Source: Nymphaea colorata
Taxonomy: Eukaryota > Streptophyta > Magnoliopsida > Nymphaeales > Nymphaeaceae
Direction of reading: 5' to 3'
NCBI RefSeq assembly: GCF_008831285.2
Contig: NC_045142.1
Location: 18,539,354 to 18,603,353 of the forward strand
Length of the DNA stretch: 64,000 nucleotides
The notes beneath the pieces were generated by a model that saw only the letters and a list, made by a program, of their open reading frames with translations, searched no databases and was not told where the DNA came from. How positions within the stretch are numbered: the first letter of the stretch is position 1; each line of letters starts with the position of its first letter. Of this stretch, positions 1 through 11,800 are shown piece by piece. Position numbers and translations under genes: made by a program.

Positions 1-2667
1 GTTGATCAGACCATAATACTTGACATAAAAATATATATGTGCATTTTTTTTACATAAATTTAGATGTTTGCGTATTTACTTTTTGGGTAAATTTGTATTT
101 ATAATCAATTAACTTGGATGGACTAGTTTAGAGAGTTCGTGTTTTAGGTCTTAAAAGATTTATGACTGACAATTGCTTGTCCCCTGATATAAAATCCTCA
201 AGATTTGAGAACCATCAACATAAACTCAGACCTTCCCCTCTCTGATATTAAATTCGATCATTTCTCAATGCAATAAGGTAAAACACGGGTATAGATCTTA
301 AGTCTGACCCAAGATCCTTAGTTTGATTAACTATAGATTTTACCATAGATCTTTTGTCATGTCAGCAAAAACATGTCGTGTCGTGTCAAGACTATATCAG
401 ATCCATGGATTTCAAATCTGGAGTAATCAAACAATCCCTTAGGATGTGTTTGTTAAGGAGGAGTGTTATCCATCTCAGATCCACATATTTGAAGTCTCCT
501 AGTCGGATCTGATAATAGATGCTTTTAGGGGGACTATGGATTTCATATCCACGTTCTCTCGCTGTCAAGATCCACTATTCATTCAGATAGTGGGTCCCAC
601 AAAAGAAGGAACTCAGATCCCCTTGGATCTCAAGTCTATCAGTAAACAAACAAACCATTAAGTTTTTCAGATATGTAAGTCATCCTTACCTCAATCATAA
701 TTTCCCTTTCTGATTTTGAATCCATCAGAAAACAAACGCACCTTAGTGTGTGTTTGATAGCCTCACATATCAGATCCGTTGCTGATCTCAAAATCCGCCT
801 TAGGTGAAATCAACTGCTGAAACAACCAATAGGTTTCACAACTGCAGATTTGAGATCCACATTACTTTATAAAAACCATGGATTTGTGATCCGGAAAAGA
901 GGAAGGGACTACATATCCATGGTTTTAAGATCAAAACAGATCCATGGTAGCCCCCAATCTCAAGCCCGAAGCTATTAAATAGAGCCTTGGCTTTTCAGAT
1001 ATGTAAGATATACTACCTCAATTCCGGTCGTCCCTTGTAAGCCACTTGATTGATAGGACAGAACACCTGGTTTCAGTACATGGTGTTATTTTCTACGGAC
1101 TCGACAGCGAGGAGTGGACGCGTTGAACACATAGACTGTGCAAATTCTGTTCGGAGCAAACCGCTCTGTTCTATATGTCCATTGTTTGTGTGAAGACAAA
1201 GGTGAAAGGACCCATTGATTAGCAGTGTTCATGTTCCGCATAATCATACGACCTCTTAGCGTTAAGCTTGTCGGTGCCCTTCCTCAGCTGTTCTTAGACT
1301 TGGAATCTAGATTATGCATCCCAAGTATTGACCTTTAGACCATCAAGCGGCCGATTTGATTCGAGTCGACCGCAAAACAATTCGATTTCATAGCCGACTC
1401 AAGAGTGCCGCATATGGGTTCTTTAAATAATTTTTAAATATTTTAAATTTTCCTTACTTTTTATTGTTTTAATTTTTTTTCATGTAGTTTTTAAGTGATG
1501 TTTTATTTCTCTACTGATTTCGAACCGACGAACCAGTGCATTGACCAATTCGCTTAATTGGCAGCCTCACCGACTCGGCTCCTGAATCAATTGTTTTTAT
1601 AACAATGCTGTGGACATCTTTTCAACTTAGAGAATTGAATTTGGTTTTATTTCACAACAAAAAATCTTAGACATGTAGAACAAGCAGTGAGGTTTTCAAT
1701 GCATACCTACAAATATCATTTTTGGGTTTTAAAACAGCAAAGTTTTGTATGGATATAAACTAGCAAAGTTGTTTCTGACAGGAAATGGGAAAATTTTGAT
1801 AAATTTTTAAAACACTTGATCTTTCGACGAGAAAGGTGGCAAAGTCATTATTTTTCATTATATATATATGTATTAAGGATGAGTTGTAACCAAATGGGAT
1901 TCTCTAGACGGTTTTGTTTTCACTATTTCAGACTATTTGAAAGAATAACTGAAACAGACATCAAAGAGATCTTGAGAAACTCTTGGCTTGTCGGCTGATG
2001 CTGGCGGGAGATGTCCCATGCATAATAAAATCTGTACAAGAAGTCCGACGCCTGTTGGATTGGTGGATTTATGATGAGAGAATCTGAAAAGGTTGCCAAT
2101 TCAGTGAAACAGAGCTTATTTTTTTATTTCATTACTGATATTGACCATATTGAACAGTGATGTCATTTTCATATGGAAGTAATTTTGGACTTGCTGGCGT
2201 TGATTGAAGAACAAATCTCTTCCGCAAAGCAGTATCAGTATGAAACTCCATCTGAGAAGGCAAATACCATCTTGATTGGTCTAAATTATTGAAGAACATT
2301 AGTAGAAAACTGCATCAAAGGGCAGACATGCCATCTTGGCTGTCAACACTATTTCTGCTAGTGTTCAATGTAATCAGGGCCTCTGTAAACATTTAACAGT
2401 AGTGAGTTTATTTCTGGAGAACCCGTTGACGTCCTTGTTTTCTTTAGACCAAGTTCTATGAAAAGACATTTTTATGCTCGAGTAACTCGAGCCATCTTAA
2501 ACTCAGCCAGGCAAAGTTCGAGCTGGTCGGCTCAAGCTGAGTTGAGAGTCTTCAGACCTAACGACTGCAGCCAGCCCAATGGAATTGAACTTGATTCGGT
2601 ACACCCTTTATGATGAGAAATAATGGATATACAGTTATCACCTCTGGAAATATATATATTCACATGA
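1..2667. other. Intergenic stretch, no gene seen
   Basis: No convincing coding exon is visible. The first kilobase holds words that recur elsewhere in the window (such as the cluster around 'ccatggattt' near 42.3 kb), which suggests MITE-type repeats. The remainder is AT-rich single-copy-looking sequence downstream of the lipase gene. Short open frames here have no recognisable protein. Confidence 0.6.
442..657. mobile_element. Candidate Tourist-like MITE
   Basis: A segment of about 216 bp is flanked by the trinucleotide TTA (439-441 and 658-660). Its ends are imperfect inverted repeats: GGATGTGTTTGTT on the left, and the reverse complement of AACAAACAAACCA on the right. A TTA target duplication with short TIRs fits non-autonomous PIF/Harbinger elements, but the TIR match is loose. 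Confidence 0.35.
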
Positions 2668-2869
2668 CCTTAGATTGTGAGGTGAGGTACTTGGGAGAAC
2701 TGAAACTAGACCTTAGAATGTGAGGTGAGGTACTGGGGAGAACTGAAACTACCTTAGAATGTGAGGTGAGGTACTGAGGAGAACTGAAACTAGACCTTAG
2801 AATGTGAGGTGAGGTAACTGAAACTAGACCTTAGAATGTGAGGTGAGGTACTGGGGAGAACTGAGACTA
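2668..2869. repeat. Minisatellite, about 5 copies of a 34-43 bp unit
   Basis: Five consecutive units begin with 'ccttagaatgtgaggtgag' (first unit has one change) and end in 'gaactgaaacta'. The fourth unit is shortened by an internal deletion. The right-most unit overlaps the 3' end of the lipase reading frame, so the array supplies the last codons and the stop of that gene; the other units would lie in its 3' UTR. Confidence 0.9.
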
Positions 2870-5800
2870 CCATTATCTGCATGGCTGTTCTTCAAAGTCA
2901 GAGAAGAAGAATCCCTTGTCAAGACAAAGTTGGAACTCCCAATGCCAACTTTCTTGATTATGCTGCTGTCAGTAACAATCTTGCAAGAACCCCATGTCTC
3001 TGCTTGTAACTCAACACCCAAATAGTTTAGATGGTCAGAAATGCTGTTCCCAGAGACAGACCTGTAAACCACGTGGATGAAGCATGATAACCAACCAGTG
3101 AAACATACACAACCCTGCATGCTAAGGGAAGGGAGAAAAAAATCTACCTGCTGCAACTTGGGTCCTCACCAGAGCTGTCGCATACTTGCTCAATTCTGTA
3201 TACCAAGCTTCCCACACCAAGAGTATAAAGCCATACCTACAATTTTGTATAAGTATACATCTTACAGAGGAATCTCCATGCAAAGAAAATGATCTTTTAA
3301 GTTTACCATAATCATGTTTGGCTACCGAACTAAGTGGATGTTTTTTGCCAATTTAACCTGTCTCTGCATTTTTGTTACCTAACTCCGTGGACGTTTTTTT
3401 GCCAATTTAACCTGTCTACACATTTTGTGCATTGGTTACTGCAGCAAACCTAAATGTGGAAAATAGAAGTTTGAGAGTTGATAATTGTGACCCATTGCAG
3501 CAATTAGGAGGGTTCACAACAAGTTGTACCCTATCATTCTACACCAGATTAAGCTGTATGATTTTTCTTCCAATCAGTGTAGATACAGAAAATCCGACCC
3601 ATGTCACATAGGTGCGGGGTGCGGTAATTTCCAGAAAATTTTTTATACGGTAATTTTCAGAAGAAGTTCAGAAAAATGAGAAAAATGTAACAGGCAGAAA
3701 CACCTGACGCCTGACAGCAAGCAGGCGTTCAGCAAAAAATATGAATTGATGCTCATAGCTATCTTAGCTCATTTTTAACTTTGACAAACTGAGGATGCTG
3801 AAAGCCTGCAGTATGTGATCCAAGACAAATTTATATGTTTCTAACAGTGATGCAAGTATGCAAGTCCCTGCCTACTCCCACCCTACCAAGCATTTTCTGG
3901 TGTCTCTTTCGAACTTAACCTCTTTGATGTGCTAATCATGGTCCAGTTGCTGGAAGACGATACTTGGACCAGAGATTTCTTCAGTGAAGAAACTTAGTAC
4001 TCATTACTATTCATAAAAACTCTTGGTCCTTTAGAGATCCAAGTTCAGGTAATCCAAGTCCCTATTATTATAAAAAGAGCATGTAACGTGTCCATATGGG
4101 CAAATACTTAGAAAAAAAGAAACAGGCTCTGAAATGCTCAATGGGGAAAAGGGTAAGAGCAGGGTTCATAAATAAGTCAAGCTCAAGTAACTCTCCTCCG
4201 TTCAATTGGGCTCAGTCTGTGACAATATATGTATTATTTTTCAACTATGTCACTAGTTAGAACTTGGGAGTTCTGCAATAGTGATTTTTTTTTTTCCTTT
4301 GAGGAGTTTCAGTCCTATTGTATTGCTCTGGGGCATTAATCATTCAAAGAAAAATTATTTTCAGTGTTCTAGCTTGATCTCTGTCCAAGCTCAATCTCAC
4401 TACCCAAGCTCAATAATTTAAACTCAAGTCAAGCCCAATGAAAACCAATGAGTTTGCAATTAGGAAATTACCTCACGAGGAAAATGATGGTATGTCTTCT
4501 GAGGGAAGTAGGTATAATATGGAGGCAAATGAGGCACCATATCATGTTCATTAGTGATACGGAAAGTAGCTGGCACATGTTCACTGAAGTAGGAAGCAAA
4601 CACTGAATTCCCAACACGTGGTTGACCAAATGTGATGAGTTGAGTAATGTTTGCTCCATAGTTGACCTGGAACATGTTTATAAATTTGACGTCAACATGC
4701 ATCCCAATGTATATTTGACCAACAATACTGTTTAAAACTGTTGGTTAAAATCATTAGACCAATAGAACAAGCTGTCTAGTCACCAAGAACAAACAATTAA
4801 TTTCTATGACAGTTTGTCACAGTTACTGACATTCTCCCACTTTGGCAAGCGAGAGAGGAAGAGAGAGAGTATGATAAATTGAAAGAAATCTGCACACAAA
4901 TGAAATGTGAAATCTCAATTAAGTCTGTGCATATATATATATTTATTACATACACACACAAAAACATCCATAAATACATTATATATATACATATACACAC
5001 ACCCCTCGCGATACTTGGCAAAGGACCAGAACTGTAAGCATAAGAATACACCAAGATTTGGCATTTTAACAACATAGAATATCATTGTTTCAGCTGTAAA
5101 GCCTGTAATATATAACTTCTAACACATGGACAACCTAATATACACATTTATGCACATCACATCAATGTGCTACCAATGCTACTTATGGGGAGACAGATGG
5201 AATTTTCTCAAATACATAAAAAATTGGAGCAACCAAAATTTTATAGGAAAAGCACACTAGCGATGCTAAGAATTTTCAGTGACATCATGATATCACATGA
5301 AAAGCACAAAAAGTAAAACCTTCAAGAAAAAAGGACAGCAGTAAACAATCATTTTACAGAGTCAGACTCCAAATGAGACACGACTCGCAAGGAAATTTGC
5401 AATTGACATTGTACTTAGATACCAGCAAAATGCCATAAGCAGCCATCATCATCACCAACATAAGATGAGAAGACACTCCTAGAACATCAGTGTGGATGAG
5501 ATAGAAAAATATGAGGTTGGGCCCATCAAAAACTGGATGGCTTGAAATCCAAAGCATGCTTGTATATTGATCATTGAGACAATCAGACTGGGCCAACCTG
5601 TAATGTTAAGTTGGTGTGTATTTAGTGCATGCATGGATGGTTAAGAAAAATAAAAAATCACTAACTGTTTGCAGTTAATCATAAAGTTCATGTCAGCTTA
5701 CTTTAAGGTCAAGTGCACAAAAGGATGCCATAGCTCCTCCCATGGAATGTCCAGTAACCAGAACACCAATTCTTCCGTATAATTCCCAAGCTCTCTGAAC

Positions 5801-8800
5801 AGCATTAACAACTCCAGGACGAATGCTTGTGTTGTGGTACGCAGAATAGAAGCCATGGTGCACCTGGGAAAGAGAAAAAGTTATTCCAAATAAAATTTCT
5901 GGCGGAAAACCACTCTAATAGTTCTTTACACAACTAACCATTGCATCATGCATGCCAGGATAGTTCAGGTCCAGTTGTTTCCAGAACAGATCCTCAATCC
6001 AATTCTGTAAGCTGCATTTGATTATCATTGTACAAAGTAAGAGACAGAAGCTTCAAGACAGAGAGACGTAGAGTAGAGACATGCAACTTCAGTAAATGAG
6101 CTTCATTCTACTTAACAGAGAGTAGATTCTTGCTGGATAAAGAGAGGTGACAGTGTGGCATAAAGATACTTGAAATTGAGAATAAAGTTAATAAACATAT
6201 TGGCACCCCTAGCTTTTCTTAGCACAAGTTTCTATATTACAGATCAACCCCTCAATTTTGTTGGCTTTATTGGGTTTCAGGTAGCTCTAACGCACTGTTT
6301 GGTTGGAGGGCAAGAGAGGGATGGAAAGGAAAGGAAAGGAAAGGAAAGGGAGGGAAAGACAATGGGAAAAGAAAGGAAAAAGGTGATTATAAAGCTTGTT
6401 TGGATAGAAAGGAAAGGAAAGGAAAGGGAGGGAAAGACAATGGGAAAAGAAAGGAAAAAGGTGATTATAAAGCTTGTTTGGATAGAAAGGAAAGGAAAGG
6501 AAAGGGAGGGAAAGACAATGGGAAAAGAAAGGAAAAAGGTGATTATAAAGCTTGTTTGGATAGAAAGGAAAGGAAAGACTAAAATCATGTTTGTTTGGAC
6601 TATATAAAGGAAAGAAAAGATATAATTTATAATACTTTACAATAATACCCCTAACATTCAAAATGTTTAAAAAATTGAGAGGTTTCGCTTCTAGTGGAGC
6701 CCCGGTCTTGTGTTCAACGAGAGTCCATGCTCCATACCCTTGAGAGAGTGCCAATGGGTTGGGTTTGACCCAAACTCAACTCATACTGAGCTTGAATTCA
6801 CCGAGCTTTGGTAAAAAGGGGTTCGGTTTGAACGTAACTTGGAAGAAACTCTTGAATCTCTTGTTTGGTTCGGTTTTTATGAGATGGCACCAAGATGTCA
6901 ATGTTGTTAAAACCTAACCTCGAGTCGAATTGGACACCAAAGAGGGAGAGAGAGAGATTGAAAACATCAAAAATTAATACTAACCATCAAAAAATAATCA
7001 CTATAGGGGCATTAATTAGCGCTGGTTTATCAAAAATTTGTTTCTTAGGAAAAATATTTTTAATTTGATTTCCTGATTCAATAAAAAAGGAACCACACTT
7101 ACACTCGACATTTCATTCTATAGTAATAAATCTAGTAAAAATTTAGATCAATCAAACAAAATGTTGGTAAAAATAATAATTGTCTAAAGACAAAAATCAT
7201 ATAGCAAAATAAAAAATAACATTCATGTCTTACATAACTCCAGCTCTGCTAAGCATCCAAAGTAAAACATTCTTTCGCTTAGAAAAAGGACAAGCAAAAA
7301 ATGTTTCCATCCTTTTTTCATTATCAGTAAGATGAAGATATGCTTTGATTTATAACTCTTCTTCAAGACCAATGACTTCAAATGCTGGAAATATGTCTTC
7401 TTTAGAATATTAATTTGAATGTCTCGGCTCTTGTTCGACATTACTTTTTTCAATTGCAGTAGCAACTCTTTTCAAAGGCATCTTTCATTACTTCAATCTC
7501 TTTTAAATCATCTTCATTTAAACGTTGGGCTCAACTTGGACTTCATACTCATCTCCTAGGTTGATAAATGGTTTTAATACTGCTTGATTTTGAGAAATCA
7601 TTTCATCAATAAGCTGGATTTTATCGCCAGTACTGTCACACGCTGAAGTCATTTGGTTGCACTTTTCTTTCGCTGTCATCGATCCTTCCCATGTTGCTCC
7701 ATCATTACCAAATAAATTTACTAAATTCTCATAGTTTGGAACAGGTGTCATCATCCACTTTTTTGCCATTGGATTTGCCTATAAATAACACAAAAAAGAT
7801 ACAACGGTAAAGAAACTCATATTTAACATAAAAATGTGATTATAAAAAAAAATTAAATCGCTACAAATAAAATTAGGTACCTCTATTGGTGGCTTTCATA
7901 CTTCGGGTTCAGCAGTCCACATATTTGTCCTTCAATCAATGCTAAATCCACTCAAACCACTTTTAAAGATGTCATAACAACTACTGAAATTAGACTTCAA
8001 CGTTTTCATTCAATTTTTTATGTGATCTTTGGTGAGCATTTTACCCAAGTTATCGTTTAGTTCTGTCACAACATTATCATACGCAGTTGTAGTAAAAGTG
8101 ACATTGACTCTATTGCTTATTATTTGTTGAAGCAGTAATGCATCAATCAGCGCATCATCCATAAATTGGCTTCATTGTATCTTATCACTCTTTCCTCCAT
8201 CTGTATATATTTGATTCTTGTTCATTGTTATTAGCTAAATGCAAAGAAAACTAGTTTAGGAAAGACATACATAATGAAAAGAAAAAACAACGTGTAATAA
8301 TAAAAGATCAAGTAATTAAATTCAATGAACGTCTACAATGACAAATAATATAAAGAGAAAAAAATCAACATGTCTCATATACAAAGTTATTCAATTTATT
8401 GAAGTTTGAAGTTGATAGTTCTACCACATAGTCGAAGAGATGCTTTGCCGTGTGAATTCTCCAAACCTATACTCTTCATCTACATCAACTTGAACAGAAT
8501 AATTTTCACTAGGTTGATTCATAAGTTCTGCATCAACATCTTCAATAATGTTAGCATCTAGATCGACACCCGTGAAAAAGTTGTGCAATGTACAACATAC
8601 TAAAATGATCTCCGACTGTGTACTGTAGGAATAAACTGGTTCTGTCGAATTAGCTATAATTGAGAATCTTTTTTTCAAGACACCAAATGATCTTTCAATA
8701 ACATTTCGCAAAGAAGCATGCCGAAGATTAAACAACTCTTTTGCATTTTCCAGGCCACGCTTGGAGTATTCTTTCAAGTGATGTGTCACACCCCTAAAGG

Positions 8801-11800
8801 GTGTGATAAGTCCACCTTTTAATGGAAAACCAGCATCAACAAGATAATATTTACCTAAAAAAATGAACACAATCACATGTTAAGTTCATATTTCATAAAA
8901 ATTATTAAATTATACATGCTTTTAATTACAATTACCTTCAGGAATTTTTAGTTTGTCTTTTTTCGTTAATGCATTTTTTATGATTCTAGAATCAGAAGTA
9001 GTTCCTTCCGAACCTCCTAATAAATAGGTAAATTTCATATCGAAAGAACATGCAGCCAACACATTTTGAGTTGGCCAGTCTTTTCTACCATGGTATCTTG
9101 GTGCATCCTCTGAAGATACTTTAACACTAACGTGTGTTCCATCAATTGCACCAACACAATTCTGAAACGCAATTCAATGTTAATGCAATATTGGCATATT
9201 ATAAAACAAAAAAACTAAATTAATTGATTTATTACCTGAAAGTATGGATAAAATCTATTATTGTATAAGATTTCATTTGGCACAGTTGATCCGTCAGACT
9301 CTTGAATGAATCTGTCTTCTAATAGAATAATTGAAATTACTACATTGTGAAAATATCGAGAAATTGTCTTTGTTGAATGATAGAACCAAAATTGAACCGA
9401 TCGATGTTTATATGTGTGAGACAACATCATGAGAAAGAGAAAAACTTGCTCTTCTACTTTACAATGTCTTGTATTACATAGTCCACCATCATGTTGAAGA
9501 ATATCACATAACTCTTTGAAAGTTGATGTTCCCATGCATGTTATATTGCGGCATTGTACATCATCATCTAATTATATATAATTTGATCTCTAATTTTTTG
9601 TCTTTCTTCATAAGATAGTCCAATTGATCGATGCACAAGTTGATGTCGACGTTGTCTTCGACGTATGAAATAATAAAAGATATAACATAAAAACAGAACA
9701 ACTTGTTGTTGTTGGTGTCGTCTCATGTCTTCTAATATGAAATAGGGTAAACAAATAAGTCGGTTATTTCAAACACTCTTTTTCCCATCACTCTTTTTGT
9801 AGAATATGGACCAAGGCCTTTCTAGTTTTTGTGGATTTCCTTCTTAACAAAGTTCCAAATTCTAACATCATCCTTCCCCTTTCTTTCAGCTCGTTCCTCC
9901 CCAGATGGTAAATATTCGACGCAGAGAATCCTGTTGAAGAAGCATTTTCACTTGCTTCCTACCCAACAGCCACCACCAAACTGATCGACCATCTAAGAGC
10001 ATCAGACTTTTTGTGGTACGTGGAGTCGGCTGTTAATTTAATATGTTATATTACACATTTTCCTTTTAAGTTCATGGGAATGCGGTTCTATATCATGTAC
10101 CTGTAGTGCACGCTAGATTATAATGGTTGGTCTAGAACCAATAGTAGATTCACGATAGTCGTTCGTCCTCTCTCAAACTTGGTCGATGAAGAGGTTGCAG
10201 AATCCCTTGTGAATGGATTCAAATTTGAGCCAACCTCCAGCTAGAGCTTCTAAGACTTGATTCAAGCTTGAGCTGGCCTAGCTCTGCTCATGTCCACCCC
10301 ACAACATACACCTTGGGTTTGTGCTGCCCATTTTACTCCTCGAAATTGGGCCAAATCAACTGAACCTCAAAATTGGGCCAAACCAACCATCAGATTTGTA
10401 AGTTGATTCCCACCTACTTGAGTCCTGCTCAAATTAGGAAGTGTTGCCTTCTATCTAATGTCGGGAATCGCTTGTCTTGATTGTCATCCTAGTGCACATA
10501 AAACTTAAAAATGATCTGATAGCTATTGTCTTTTTTATGTTGAATCACGATTACATGTACCAAACCTTTCCCTTCACCCTCCTTCTTGGTAGGTAAACAT
10601 GTTTGCATTGATGGTCTTTCTAATATGTGCATTTTGTGATTGCGAATGATGATTTTCTTCCGATTTATGTGTTCTTTTGCACTACGTTCTTTGTGAGTGT
10701 TTGAAATAAGTTGTTCTGTTTTTATGTTATATCTTTTATTATTTCATACATCAAAGACAACGTCGACAACAACTTGTGCATCGACCAATTGGACTATCTT
10801 ATGAAGAAAGACAAAAAATTAGAGATCAAATTATATATAAATTAGATGATGATGTACAATGTCGCAATATAACATGCATCGGAACATCAGCTTTCAAAAA
10901 GTTATGTGATATTCTTCAACATGACAGTGGACTATGTAGTACAAGACATTATAAAGTAGGAGAGCAAGTTTCTCTCTTTCTCATGATATTGTCTCACACA
11001 TATAAACATCAATCGGTTCAATTTTGGTTCTATCGTTCAACAAAGGCAATTTCTCGATATTTTCACAAAGTAATGAGTTCAATTATTCTATTAGAAGACA
11101 AATTCATTCAACAATCTGACGGATCAACTGTGCCAAATGAAATCTTATACAATAATAGATTTTATCCATACTTTCAAGTAATAAATCAATTAATTTAGTT
11201 TTTATGCTTTATAATATGTCAATATTGCATTAACACTGAATTGCATTTCAGAATTGTGTTGGTGCAATTGATGGAAGACATGTTCATGTTAAAGTATCTT
11301 CAGATGATGCACCGACGTATTGTGGTAGAAAAGACTGGCCAACTCAAAATGTGTTGGTTGCATGTTCTTTTAATATAAAATTTACCTATTTATTAGCAGG
11401 TTGGGAAGGAACTGCTTCTGATTCGAGAATCATAAAAAATACATTAACGAAAAAAGACAAACTTAAAAATTCCTGAAGGTAATTGTAATTAAAAGCATGT
11501 ATAATTTAATAATTTTTATGAAACATGAACTTAACATGTGATTGTGTTCATTTTTTTAGGTAAATATTATCTTGTCGATGCTGGTTTTCCTTTAAAAGGT
11601 GGACTTATCACACCCTTTAGGGGTGTGACACATCACTTGAAAGAATACTCCAAGCGAGGCCCGCAAAATGCAAAAGAGTTGTTTAATTTTCAGCATGCTT
11701 CTTTGCGAAATGTCATTGAAAGATCATTTGGTGTCTTGAAAAAAAGATTCCCAATTATAGCTAGTTCGACAGAACCAGTTTATTCGTGCACTACACAGTC

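Noticed and set aside
6170-6607. Open frame with repeated 26-residue Lys/Glu/Arg-rich units, and matching frames on the other strand
   Set aside because: It is produced by the 78 bp tandem repeat near a Harbinger end; the unit length is a multiple of three, so all frames stay open. Low complexity, no family.
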